Part shown: one piece after another, positions 30,951 through 42,348 of the stretch
Layout: the number at the start of each line of letters is the position of its first letter
How positions within the stretch are numbered: the first letter of the stretch is position 1
Source of the DNA: Saccharomycopsis fibuligera x Saccharomycopsis cf. fibuligera
Lineage: Eukaryota; Ascomycota; Saccharomycetes; Ascoideales; Saccharomycopsidaceae
Length of the DNA: 64,000 bases
Reading direction: 5' to 3'
Assembly: GCA_001936135.1 (NCBI GenBank)
Contig: CP012818.1
Location: forward strand, 248,001 to 312,000
The notes under the pieces: generated by a model
Database searches by the model: none
Told to the model about the DNA's origin: nothing
Seen by the model: only the letters and a program-made list of their open reading frames with translations
Position numbers and translations under genes: made by a program

Positions 30951-31970
30951 TTGTTTTTGCTTTTTTAATTCTTTCTTCATTTTTTTTATCTTCTTCTTTT
31001 GTGTTTTTTCTTGCTTTCGACATTCTTGGTTAGCTTTTTTCCACTTCTCTCCTAATATCTTTGCTACAAACTTCATAATTTTATCTTTTGTGTATCTAAA
31101 TAGCAACATATGTTATTTTATTTTGCTGAAGATTTTTCAAATGTTTTTGAGCTTCACAACTGAACTTTTTTGGGTTATTTATTCAGTTAATACGCTACTA
31201 TTTTTTTTAACATTGTTTATTGGAATATTTTGTTTCTAAATTACTTTTGTTCTTATTCTATTTACAATTTGGTAAAGTATTATTCTCTTAATACTGATAT
31301 ACCTTTTTGTAAAGGTTAAGACTTTTATTGATTTTTGTCTGTCTGTAATCTATAGTATTGGAAGTTGAATGAAGTAAATGAGCTTTCACTATCAGATCAC
31401 CATGATTAATTTTTAGGTTATAGGATGAATTTGATATTTCCTAAAACATGATTTGACTTAAAACAGAACCGCGCTTTTTGTCCTATTGTGAAAATGTAAC
31501 CTTTTGGAAAAGCTAAAATTTACAAACCAATATTGCAGCTAGATTGTGTATTAAAAAAGGGCATGATCCATGGGTATCAAAAAATTAAAAGCGCAAGTGA
31601 AAAATGACCTGAAAGAAAAAAAAAAATAAGAGTAAAAAAATAAACTTGTCCATGCAACATCCAAAAAACATATCCAAAGAAAAACTAAAACAAAATTGGA
31701 CAAAAAAACGAAAGAAAAAAATAATGAAGTTAAAATAAAAAAGGGAGAAAAAAAGCAAAAGTAATAAAAATATCATCATCATAACTAACATAAAGAATAG
31801 TCCAATATCATGAGACTCAGTTACAGAGCAAGATGCAAAGCACAAGAATACCAATAAATGTAAATATTAGTTATCAGTAATTTGAATGCTCATATTGATT
31901 TAAAAGGGTAAACGTCATTTTATGCAAAATGGTAACAATTTGTGAGTTCTTCCAGCAAAAACTACCAACA
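30951..31970. other. Convergent intergenic spacer
   Basis: About 1 kb between the 3' ends of the PY-motif gene and the SAN1-like gene. T-rich on the left, A-rich on the right. Frames at 30880-31239 (+) and 31585-31854 (-) are Phe/Leu-rich by-products of these tracts. No gene seen. Confidence 0.6.
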
Positions 31971-33263
31971 TCATACTCTAGCCAACTCTAAAAGCAAATC
32001 TCTTAAAAACTGAGAACCAGAAACCCCTTGCAATCTCTTTACAATAAATTGAGCTTTATCAGACCTGTAGGGATCCTCAATTTTGGCTCGGCAATAGGGG
32101 CAAGTATCTGTTGACTTCAACCATTCAAACGCACAATTAGTACCAAATATATGGCCACATGGTAATTTGGTAGCAGTATGCTTTGATTTAGATAAAATGT
32201 CTCTTTCTTTTTCTTCATCAAACTCGGCTTCTGAGCTATTGTTAGGCCTATCATCAGTGTTATTACTATTTGATTCTGCAGACTCTATAGGGGCTTCTTG
32301 AGAGTTCGAACCTTCACCACTTATCGTGGCCTCTGAATTGCCAACGTTAGAAGCTGCGGCTCCGGAATTCAACTTCTTTTTCTTATTTTTGCCGCCTTGT
32401 TCATCATTAATGACGTCGTCATTGCTTTCATCTCTAGATCTTTTCTTTTGTTTTTTATTTTTGTTTTCTTGTTCGTCCTTCTGTTTCAGTTTAATCTCTT
32501 CAATGTCTTTTTCTTCACATTTTTCTTTATTTTTATTCTTTGAATGCACAGGAAACTCAAATGCATCATAGCATATGGAGCAGCAATTATCATGACTTTC
32601 AAGGGCCTGCAAGGATTCCAATACTTCAAATTCCTTGAAACGTTTGGCAGTAATGGATTTGTCAGCTCCACCAACATGATTGAAAATCAAAGCTTCGGAA
32701 AAAGGTAAAAATGATTCGGAAAAAAGGGCATCGTGATAATCATTATTACCTTCTTGCTCTCTTGTTGGTCCAGACGATGCAGTAGATGATGGGGAAGCGG
32801 TAGCTGGACTAACATTATGCTGTCTTCTGTTTCTTCCTCTTCTATCCGATAAGCTTGACAAGCTTGAATGCATTGCAGGAAAAGTGAACAAATAAGGGAA
32901 CCGGCTAAATCTATCAGGATTATCGTTGCTATTAGTGTTAGTGTTACTGGAATTGCGAGAATTGCTAGTACCATTAGCATTACTATTATCATCAGTTCTA
33001 GCATGGTTCCCATTATTTCTGACGTTACCGGCGCCACTTGCTCTGTTTGTACTCGTATCGGTATTTGCGGATGAGGATGGATTCATGGAGTGGTTGGAGA
33101 ACACAGGGTCTTCCAAAGTGGCTCTTCTTGAGAACAAATACACTCTGCTAGATCTATGGCCACTCCAGAAGAAGGAAAGTGGGCCAAACGGAAGGTCATT
33201 GGATCTTCTGGAATTGTGTATGTCGTTGCCGTTTGTATCATCATGGTCTCTGGGAGAGGACAT
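31971..33263 (-). CDS. SAN1: SAN1-like RING ubiquitin ligase with split RING
   Basis: Likely nuclear protein-quality-control E3 that binds exposed hydrophobic patches through disordered arms and marks misfolded proteins. The 430-aa protein has a Ser/Asn-rich disordered N-terminus (1-215). The first half of a RING, CCSICYDAFEFPVH, lies near 226-240, and the second half near 365-395, LPCGHIFGTNC then CPYCRAKI. About 125 residues of Lys/Glu- and Ser/Asn-rich insert part them. San1 has the same long insert inside its RING and the same PCGHIFG string, which is why I choose it. The insert has Lys-rich nuclear-signal-like pieces (KKQKKRSR, KNKKKKL). It is shorter than S. cerevisiae San1 (610 aa). 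It diverges from SHE4. Confidence 0.65.
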   Translation of the reverse strand: MSSPRDHDDTNGNDIHNSRRSNDLPFGPLSFFWSGHRSSRVYLFSRRATLEDPVFSNHSMNPSSSANTDTSTNRASGAGNVRNNGNHARTDDNSNANGTSNSRNSSNTNTNSNDNPDRFSRFPYLFTFPAMHSSLSSLSDRRGRNRRQHNVSPATASPSSTASSGPTREQEGNNDYHDALFSESFLPFSEALIFNHVGGADKSITAKRFKEFEVLESLQALESHDNCCSICYDAFEFPVHSKNKNKEKCEEKDIEEIKLKQKDEQENKNKKQKKRSRDESNDDVINDEQGGKNKKKKLNSGAAASNVGNSEATISGEGSNSQEAPIESAESNSNNTDDRPNNSSEAEFDEEKERDILSKSKHTATKLPCGHIFGTNCAFEWLKSTDTCPYCRAKIEDPYRSDKAQFIVKRLQGVSGSQFLRDLLLELARV

Positions 33264-34091
33264 TTTGAAAAGAGCTATAGGTTGTATGGTAAGTATTTTG
33301 TGATTCGCTGTTTATTTTTGTTTCTTAAAATGTCTTTTATGTAAATGTTCCCGAGAGAATGAAAAGTTCGAGTCAATAGAGAAATAACGCAAAAGAGAAA
33401 GTCAAGGGAGCAAGAAGTAAGAAGTGAGAACTGGGATAAACGAATCAGGCTGCCGCTGTTGTTTTTCCTTTCCTCTAGGTTTTTCTTCTGTTCCTGGATG
33501 CCACACAGATGAGACTCTCCCGCACTCTCGCACTAAAGTATACCTGCGATCAGTCGAATCAGAAGCTACTGTGCCGGTTACTCAATTACGTAATTACGGA
33601 CGCACGTCCACGACCGTTTGATCAGGTGCGTTGAGTTGAGTTCCGAGATTTTGAAACCATTCCGGTGTTTCTTCTTGGTCAGCAATTATGTAACATCGGG
33701 AACCACTTCCAGGGAAAACTTCAATTAATTGATCGATGCCCCCAAATTTACTGGGCCGCACACCAACGTCAACGGCAACCGTTGTTGTCTCCGGTCGGAG
33801 AATCATCAAATTTCTAGTACAGCGCGGTGGCAATGCCAACGAACACTCCGGAGCGGTTACCATACTTTTCCTGCTCCGAACTGCAGCCGGCTGCTCTCGA
33901 ACATCCGCACTCTCAAGGAGAGGAAGTGTAGAAATACCGATACAGTGGGTGGGCACAGTTCTGCGAAACTCGCTGCAGAGAGCGCCGACCGGTATATTTT
34001 TGAACTGCTAGCGGCCTTCGTATAGTCTAACCAAAGGAATGAACATGATTTTGGCACTTTGAATCCATTGACTTGAAGAAGCTAAACAATA
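33264..34091. other. Divergent promoter SAN1-like / SHE4
   Basis: 828 bp with a GC-richer island (about 33560-34000). Three overlapping frames of 91-120 codons on both strands sit in the island. The longest (33594-33956, -) starts at GTG, has no domain and is judged a composition effect. Confidence 0.55.
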
Positions 34092-36986
34092 ATGGAAGAG
34101 GTTCTCACAAAGTTAGAGGCCTTGTCAATCAAGGATATATCCAAGTTCAATAACGAGCACGAATTGGACAGATTCGTTGAATATATCTTTACAAATTCAA
34201 ATTACTTAAGCACAACAGACCATTGCAAGAAAACGCACCAAATATTTCTCCAGATAAACAACAACCCAGCATATCAAAGTTACCGTGTGCGAGAAATTTT
34301 AAGCGAAAAAATAGTCCATGTAGATCAGAAACTCAATGGTTGGTCTACTCTCAAGAAGGTATACAATGGTGTCGGCAACGAGAGTGCTATCCATTCCCAT
34401 GATTTAGCAATTGTAAATTTCACTTTGAAGCTTATCACATCCTTGAATAGTAAAGCAAAGCAAATCCAACTTTTAGACGCATTGAAGCTGAATTCTCTCA
34501 AAACGTTAAAAGCAGAAAACGTTTCGCTCGAAAGTACCTATTTTAATTTGCTTATTTGGTACTTGCTAATCATCAAGTACAATCATCATCTACAGCTCAG
34601 CGATTATGAGAGTGCAGTGCCTATAATCATGGCATCTGGATACTTGATTACTGATGATGTTTGCCAAGTCACTGACAAAGATTTGTCTTCAAATGAGTTG
34701 CTTTCTGACTTTAATAAAATTTATCGTTTGATATTTCTTCGTTTGGCTTCGCTTCAAAGTAATACCCTAGATATTCAAGATATAATACAAAATGAACTCG
34801 AGACATTCATTTTGTTAGAAAGTGATTTTGAAGATATTGGCAAGATTGAAATTAGTGACGGCGAAAACGAAAAAGAGCATTCTGCTTCCGTATGGAAAGG
34901 CCTTTTGGCATTATTGAAAAACTATCAAATCATTATCCAAACTTTTCCTAAGCCATATACAATCAAAATTTTTCAATCTGAGTTGTTCTTAAATTTTCTA
35001 AATCGCAAAGTTAGAAGCTTGATTCAATACTATTCTAAAAGTTTTACCCCAAATCAACAAAATGAGTCTTTAATTGTCAATATTCTTGTTGTCTTTGACA
35101 ACATTACAATGGACAGTTCCTGCACTTCACTAATTACAAAAACATATTTATCTTTATTACTAGAACTTTGTCATTCCACTAATCGATTAATATCGACATT
35201 ATCTAGCTTGATTGTGATCAAATGCTGGAACACATTGCAACAATTAAAACTTGATAATCAAAAAAAAAGTGGCACTCAAAATGAGAAAATTCGCGAATTA
35301 TCGGCCGAAGAACAGGTATATATACCTGAAGATCTTGAGTTAGATACATTTTTTGAAATTTTCTCCCAAACTTTATTACTTGAAGCCAATGGTAACAATA
35401 TTAGCAAGCATATCAATCCTACTATGGTGCAGAAATACGCCATCGAAGGGTTAGCGTATATCAGTTTGAAAGTCAAATTTAAGCATCAATTGCGTGAGAA
35501 TTATGCCGTCATAATCAAGCTAACTAACATATTGAAGCAACAGGTTGATAACTTGGAAAGTATAGATACTGATGCTGCTGCTGTCGAGGATGGTAATAGA
35601 GATTTGGTAGATCATGGCGGCAAAATGCGTTTGAGTTCAGAAGTAATTTATGGGGTGATATTAATAGTGCTGAATATTGTAAGTTACAATGCAGTGCTAT
35701 CCAAGGAAGATGAATCTATAGAGCATTTAAAGAGTTATGCAAATGCCAGCACTATGATCAACAATGATAAAAAGTTAAAGGATGCCAAGCTTGGAGTTGC
35801 GGAAAAGGACGACGATGAGGATATCAAGCAATTTTTGCAAAAAATTCTCATTACCAATAAAATTAATTTTATTTCATTATTTAACAAAATTTTCAAGTCG
35901 CTTACAAATAACATTCAAAACCAGATAATAAAAATTATCTACAATATCTCCTTAGAAAGACGGTTTCGAGTTGAGTTAGTAAAACAAGGTGGATTAAATT
36001 TGGTGCTCGAGTACTTGATCAATGACGATGCGGAGTTTTTAAAACAAAGTGCAGCATCAACCAAGAACGCTCAAGAACCAAAAATTGCGGCTGTTGTTGA
36101 TGTAGTTGATGATCACAATGACAATGAGCAAAAATTCGAATATAAGAACTTTATGAGGCTATTTGCCTTGCGTGCTGTGGCTAAGATTTTGATCTCAAAC
36201 AATCCCAACTTGATTTTTAAAAAATATAGTGTTCTCGTCGCTATACCTTTTTTAACTGAGTTATTAGATGACGAAAGCAACTATGTTGAATATGATACCA
36301 GTGACAAACTTACTGGAATCCACAAGTTCCTCAAGCGTTATGTGAAGCCATTGGATGTGTTGGAGTCGTTGCTTGCTTTGACAAACTTGGCTTCCATGAA
36401 AGACATGAAAATCAAAGAGCTGATTTTTAAAAAGTCATGGAAGTTTACAGAAGGCTTGGTTGTTGACACTAATGAAACTATCCAAAAAGCTAATTTGGAA
36501 TTGATTTCCAACTTAATATTCTGTCCATTATGCACTAGCAAGTTTTTCAACCCAGAAAGCAAAGACGCACTTCATAGACAACAGGTCCTCGTAAAATTGA
36601 TTAATTCCGGCAACATTGACATTCAAATAGTGGTGCTAACAATATTCGTAAATGCTTCAGAATATGAGATGGTTGCCGCTCCGCTTGGTAAGAACCGCGA
36701 ATTGTTTGAAAAACTTATCACAATCCTCAACAGTATTGAAGAATATTACGAAACGGAAGAAGAAACTAAAGTGAACGCCATGCTTTTAAGATTAATGTAT
36801 TTGATCATGAATATTGTGGAAGCCAACCAGCCTGATGGAAATACTCTCACGGCAATCCAGGAAATTAGCACAGACAAGGGTCAAAAGACATTAAAGTCAG
36901 GTATTAATGTCAGTTTGCATTTTGTCAAAGACGAAGAGGTCCTTGCGGTGATGGTAGAAGTGTGCAAATTACTTCGATTTATCTGA
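34092..36986 (+). CDS. SHE4: UCS-domain myosin chaperone
   Basis: Chaperone of the UNC-45/Cro1/She4 family that binds myosin motor domains; needed in yeast for type I and V myosin function, actin polarity and ASH1 mRNA transport. The 964-aa protein is alpha-helical armadillo-like throughout, without TPR repeats, as in fungal members. The UCS signature is near residues 755-820: LESLLALTNLASM, then IQKANLELISNLIFCPLC. It is longer than S. cerevisiae She4 (789 aa). The CTG at 35670-35672 (codon 527) lies in VILIV-x-NIVSYN, where relatives have a small residue before Asn, as in 'LSN'. This fits Ser rather than Leu. The start is the first ATG after the GC-rich promoter. Confidence 0.85.
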   Translation: MEEVLTKLEALSIKDISKFNNEHELDRFVEYIFTNSNYLSTTDHCKKTHQIFLQINNNPAYQSYRVREILSEKIVHVDQKLNGWSTLKKVYNGVGNESAIHSHDLAIVNFTLKLITSLNSKAKQIQLLDALKLNSLKTLKAENVSLESTYFNLLIWYLLIIKYNHHLQLSDYESAVPIIMASGYLITDDVCQVTDKDLSSNELLSDFNKIYRLIFLRLASLQSNTLDIQDIIQNELETFILLESDFEDIGKIEISDGENEKEHSASVWKGLLALLKNYQIIIQTFPKPYTIKIFQSELFLNFLNRKVRSLIQYYSKSFTPNQQNESLIVNILVVFDNITMDSSCTSLITKTYLSLLLELCHSTNRLISTLSSLIVIKCWNTLQQLKLDNQKKSGTQNEKIRELSAEEQVYIPEDLELDTFFEIFSQTLLLEANGNNISKHINPTMVQKYAIEGLAYISLKVKFKHQLRENYAVIIKLTNILKQQVDNLESIDTDAAAVEDGNRDLVDHGGKMRLSSEVIYGVILIVLNIVSYNAVLSKEDESIEHLKSYANASTMINNDKKLKDAKLGVAEKDDDEDIKQFLQKILITNKINFISLFNKIFKSLTNNIQNQIIKIIYNISLERRFRVELVKQGGLNLVLEYLINDDAEFLKQSAASTKNAQEPKIAAVVDVVDDHNDNEQKFEYKNFMRLFALRAVAKILISNNPNLIFKKYSVLVAIPFLTELLDDESNYVEYDTSDKLTGIHKFLKRYVKPLDVLESLLALTNLASMKDMKIKELIFKKSWKFTEGLVVDTNETIQKANLELISNLIFCPLCTSKFFNPESKDALHRQQVLVKLINSGNIDIQIVVLTIFVNASEYEMVAAPLGKNRELFEKLITILNSIEEYYETEEETKVNAMLLRLMYLIMNIVEANQPDGNTLTAIQEISTDKGQKTLKSGINVSLHFVKDEEVLAVMVEVCKLLRFI

Positions 36987-37599
36987 TTTGTGTATGATTG
37001 TGTTTAGTTGTTAATTCAATAAGATACGCAGTAATACCCTCGGTGTATGTGTAGTTAGTAATTTACGTATATTGTGGAAAGAATCGCGTGACATAGCGCC
37101 TCTCATTTCCGGCATCAACCGGAACCCACCTGTATTAACCGGGAGGAGGTCAGCTGACGGAAACGGCGGTCTGACGCTGCGAGAACGAGAAAAAACGGAA
37201 TTTTGATGAGAAAAGGGAAAACACCAGCAGGCCACTTTGCACTTTACTCTCGCCATCACCAGAATCTCACAGCACCACAGACATCTATAGACTCAGCCTG
37301 TTCAGTGTGTGTTGAACTATCTTCCGGTCAAAGTTCTAGTCCAGTGCGTACTGCTTTCGCATTTTTCGCTTCTTCGCTATCATATAGACATTTCCTTTTT
37401 TTTTTTTTTTTTGTGTTGCTTGGGGCGCTTGTCTTGTGTACTTTTCTTTTCCTTCCTTCGGTTTTTCCGCGCTTCTGATTGCATTGTTTTCTCTGTTTTG
37501 CCTTCGTCTGGATTTTCTTCTTTTACTTTTATTTTCCTGAATTGCGCCTAGAAACCAACCACTGTATAACCACAACATTGTCTGTCACATTAGCCCATC
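36987..37599. other. Intergenic spacer and PIN4 promoter/leader
   Basis: A GC-richer island at about 37080-37330 is followed by T-rich and pyrimidine-rich tracts up to the PIN4 ATG. The island includes CCGGCATCAACCGGAA. No separate gene is seen; short frames of 77-91 codons lack domains. Confidence 0.55.
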
Positions 37600-39508
37600 A
37601 TGGATTTGAGACAGTTTACGGCAACGCCAGTAAATTTGGACGACACAAATGGCGTTTCCCAGCTAACCGGCAATACTCCCTCTTTGAGCAATCACAACAA
37701 CTTCAACTCTAGTGTTAATAGCACCGGAAACAGCACACCGGCAAGTGCTGTCAATAATAACAATAACAACAACATTCTTAACTCTATTGGTACAACCAAT
37801 CGTCTTGTTGCTCCTCATTCTCCTGCAATGTCTTCAACTTCTACCTACTCAACATACTCCAGCAATCAGTACAATAGTAATATCAACAATACTAATGCAG
37901 CTAATGCCAATCTCTCTGGTAGTGGTAATCCTTCTAACGGCAACCTACTTGCTTCAAGAATCCAAAATCAGCAAAGATATTATCAAAACTTGGCTAATAA
38001 CAATAAAGGTATATCGGCAAATAGTTTATCTCCATCTTTGCTGAATAACATCAATCCGTTGAGTGTTAATAACTGGGTGGATCAACAAACAAAAAGCGCT
38101 GCTGTTCCAACAAGCGGAAGTGGCACTCCTCCTGCCTCCACCGCAAATTTATCGTCTTCTTCCGCAGCAGTTACTCCTGCCGACGATAGCAATGTTGATA
38201 AAAGTAGCAATAAAGCTGCTGCAAACAATGCTGTTAACACTTCAAGTTTGTTAAACACTTTGAATAACCATCCTTCTACTTCAAACCTTAGTACTGCCGG
38301 CGCCACTGCTAAGGATGATCTTGATGAAGAAGTCATTCCAACCGCTATTGTCATTAAAAATATTCCTTTTTCAATCAAAAAGGAGCAGCTTGTTGAAGAA
38401 ATGAAAAAGTTAAATTTACCATTACCTTATGCTTTTAACTATCATTTTGATAACGGAGTTTTTCGAGGCTTAGCATTCGCTAATTTCACCTCGACCGAGG
38501 AAACTGCTATGGTCGTGAATAATTTAAATTCTAAAGAAATTGGAGGAAGAAAGTTAAGAGTTGAATACAAAAAAATGTTACCGCTTGTTGAAAGAGAAAG
38601 AATTGAACGTGAAAAGAGAGAGAAACGTGGTCAACTTGAAGAACAACATAGATCTGCATCAACGACTTCTCTAGCTTCGCTTATCTCTAATGGTAAAATC
38701 CCAAACACTCAAAATATAATTGGATCAAATGCTTCTGTCGCTGCTGCCGCTGCTGCTGCTGCTGCTGCTGCTGCAGGGCTGAATCAAGGAGGGGCAGGTA
38801 ATGGTGGTGCTAATACTGCTAATGATGGTGACAAGAGATACTATGTCACCTTGTCAAACCCTAATTCTTTACCTACTCCTCCTCAGCAAATTGATTTCAA
38901 CAACCCCGAGATTTTAGATTTTTACTCAACGTTACTATTATTCAAGCAGGATGCATACAAAAAATTTGATGAATTAGCTTATCCGTTGACTATGCCAAAT
39001 AATTACAAAAAATATTTAAATATTTTGACTAATTTTTTAAATTTGAACGAATCATATGAAAATGGCTATATCATCATTAAAAGGAAATTCATTCCTCTGT
39101 TACAATCTGCTAATAATAGTTCAATTACTGTCAATATGCCTCCAAGTAGCAATCCTCTTTTACACCCTAGTTTGAACTCTTCTCATGGAAATTTGGCCCT
39201 CAGCTCAAATATTTTAAATGCTAATTCAAGATACAGAGGTCAACCTCCAAACCCAACTCACCAACCTCAACCTAGGGTTGCTCCAAATCCAAATTTTAGT
39301 TTGCTTAATAATCAAAATAATTCAAATGCAAATTCAGGGAATACTTTATCTCTTGGTCAAACACCAACTGGAAGTCATCCTGCAGCGAACCAAAACGGCA
39401 ATATTTCTCAAGTTGCAATTTTGAGAGGAACAAGATCGTATGCTGATGTTCGTAATGCTCCTTTCTCTTTGTCAAATATTTATGGAGGACATAGTAATAC
39501 TAATAGCA

Positions 39509-39601
<93 letters not shown>

Positions 39602-40362
39602 GCAACAACAACAATAATAACAATAATAATAATATTGCAGGTATTACTTCAGGAATTACATCTCCTACTTATTTGAATATTTCTCAACCACCGACCCCAG
39701 GTATTGAAATTAGCTCAAGATTTGGTAATGCCACCAACAACAATAATAACAATAGCAAACCATCGCCATACACGCACAATAACAATTCTTCATCGTTTTT
39801 GAACCAGCAGCCTCAAAATTCAAGTATTTTGAATTTGAATAGCACCAATAACTCTCATTATTTTGCTTCCAACAATGTACAACAATCCAACAGCAGCAAT
39901 CCTAATACCAATGCCGCGAATAATGTATTCCAGCCACCACCAAACCAAACTAATGGCGTTGGAAGTGGAGGTCTTTATAATCATTTTAATAACTCCAATC
40001 CCAACTTTTTATCCCATCATCATTCAATGCTTAATCTTTCTCAAAACTTAACGGGCGGTGATACTTTTACCACCACTTTGAACCCTGGATTAAACCATTT
40101 TGACGATTTGGCTAGTGGAGTCAATAATTTATCTTCGCCAAATGGTAATACCCAGCCTCCGTCTGCTAGTTCTGGACTCAAATCATCAAACAATTCTATT
40201 CCTTCAACCAGTCCAAATTTGAACACAACATCAATAAGTAACTCAAACAGTGGTAAAAACTTGATCAGCAGTTTGGGTGACAGTTTAGGTGGGTTGAATT
40301 TAAATGTTAGTAGCGGATCTACTAGAAGAGATATTTGGGGCAATAGTAACAGAATTCTTTGA
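37600..40362 (+). CDS. PIN4: RRM protein of DNA-damage/cell-cycle control
   Basis: Orthologue of Pin4/Mdt1, a Rad53-interacting RNA-binding protein in G2/M and DNA damage responses. The 920-aa protein has a Ser/Asn-rich N-terminus with T/SQ sites and one RRM at about 247-325 (TAIVIKNIPFSIKKEQL, FRGLAFANFTS). The highly conserved tail KKMLPLVERERIEREKREK follows directly. A second conserved block near 425-500 (FNNPEILDFYSTLLLFKQD, YPLTMPNNYKKYLNIL) is also a Pin4 trait. In between lies a poly-Ala run (about 381-392). Residues 638-677 are almost all Asn, coded by 30 perfect AAT codons (39511-39600) and then mixed AAT/AAC. Longer than S. cerevisiae Pin4 (668 aa) because of Asn-rich stretches. 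Confidence 0.93.
39511..39600 (+). repeat. (AAT)30 microsatellite inside PIN4
   Basis: Perfect 90-bp trinucleotide repeat in frame, coding 30 Asn. Pure AAT rather than mixed AAT/AAC indicates recent expansion by slippage. Confidence 0.95.
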
Positions 40363-42348
40363 TGCATGTTCTCTTATCTTTGATATTTTTTTTTCAACAA
40401 AATCTTAATATGCGATATGATATGCCATGATGCCATGATGCCATGAAAACTTTAATTTTAATTTAATATAATGTGAAACGAGCGCTTGATGAAAACAAAA
40501 TAAAATAATATATAATGATCAGAAAAACTTTTAAAACACTACATAACCCATAAAAAATCTATTTAACACAGACCTATTATTACGCCTTTATTGATTGATG
40601 TTTTTGACAATTTCCATTTGAGATGAAGAGAAACTTGTTTTATTCTGTACTTGCACTTCTCTTGTCTTCTCCTGTCTTTTTGCCTTTTTTATTTTTGTTT
40701 TTTGTTTTTACGTTTTTATCATCATTATTATTATCATTAGCTATGTTGATTGCCTGTTCCTTTTGTATTATCTTTTGATTTTATTCTCCTTTCTTCACCT
40801 TACTCACCTTTTGTTATCCTTATTTTCATCTTCGTTTTTTCTTCTTCTCTGTCTGCTTCTCTGTCTGCTTCCCTGTCTGCTTCCCCTTTTTATGTTTTAT
40901 GACTGTTGATGTTGTGATGCTGTAATGTCATTTTATTAATTTTTATTTTATTTTCCTTTAAATCTGTCAACTTTCAGTTGTTTTATTATTTTTTACTTAT
41001 ATTCAATCTATATTCTTGTTTTTCGTCTTTTTACTTCTTGCTGTCTGAATTTTGTTGCTAAAATAGCAAATAACAAATTTTGTGATTTTCTTGTTCTTGC
41101 TGAATATGCATAATAACTTGACAATGACTACCACCTATTTTTGTAATGTTCTCTATTTGGGCTGTTTTCATAAATGACCAACATAAAAAATATTGAGGAA
41201 AATAATATGAGAAATATCAAAAAGGAGAATATCAGCAACAAACGTCAGCGAAAAAAGTACTTGTTTCACTTTTTACCTTCGTTACAATTTATGCGGTCAT
41301 GAATATACTTTTGGAATGATACATTAACACAGCTAATGCAGTTATTATGGCTGTTGGTATTGTCATTGCTATTGTTTGTATTGTTCTTATTACTATCTTT
41401 TTTCAATTTCTGTAATTGTATGAAACATAATTCTATATTTTCAATTTACTTTTCTTACATTATTGTTGCCATTCCGGATTTCATTATTTTTTTTAATGGT
41501 ATAACTACCGGCTAAAATTTCAATATACATATATTTTTACTAATGATTTATATCTTTTTGATAGATACACATACACGCATAAATTTATTACTATTTGTGT
41601 TATAGGGTCCCCTATTACCTATTACCTATTTACCTTATTTATTTCTCCTATGCCTTGAACAGTCTTCTAAATAAACAACCAAAAGTTTCTCGGTGATCGA
41701 TGATTGTTTGGATACTTTAAAGTTCACACCTTCGGCTCTGTATTTATACCGTTTAACATTGGCTGCCTATAAATACATTACATACTAACCCAATGGCCCA
41801 ATTTCTAAAGAAGAAATAAAGCAATCATTCTAAGCTAAGTCGATATACTAGTATAGTCTGTATTCTATAAAATTGATAAAAGTCACTAATGCAGTATTAT
41901 GCGTTACCACGCAGCAGGAAAATACCATGAGCGGGCGATAAGAGATTTGGACCCAAGAAAATTGATCGATAGCTGGTAAATTAGCGAAAAACATGGGAAG
42001 ACCTTTTTTAGCCTCGGGCGAGAGATCTGAAACCTGAAATCTGCAATCAGTGACAGCAGAGCTAATTAATCATAATTTTCATTGCTATCACTACTATTTT
42101 CGTTGTCAAGATAAAGCAATTTAAGTGCTAGACTATATTGATTTGAGAGACTGCTTCGTTTTCGCTTTGCTTCGCACATTGTTTTCTGTTCCTCCGTTTC
42201 ACAGTAATAAGTTTGAAGAGCCATTGCAACCATATAGATATTATACTCACGACAATCTCATAATCATTATTAATATAGTATAGTAGCACCAACATTACAA
42301 TCACCTATATTTAAATATAATCAAACAAGTGTTCAAATATCTTGACGA
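40363..42348. other. 2-kb intergenic spacer
   Basis: PIN4 3' flank and promoter of the SLC43-like gene. T-rich, with small repeats: CCATGATG units near 40427-40445, a CTGTCTGCTTC(T/C) repeat near 40851-40885, and CCTATTA-type repeats near 41610-41635. No frame or RNA gene is supported. Confidence 0.55.

Noticed and set aside
33594-33956. 120-codon minus-strand frame between SAN1-like and SHE4
   Set aside because: It starts at GTG, has no recognisable domain, and overlaps two plus-strand frames in a GC-rich island, so open frames are expected by composition. It lies in the only promoter space of two divergent genes.
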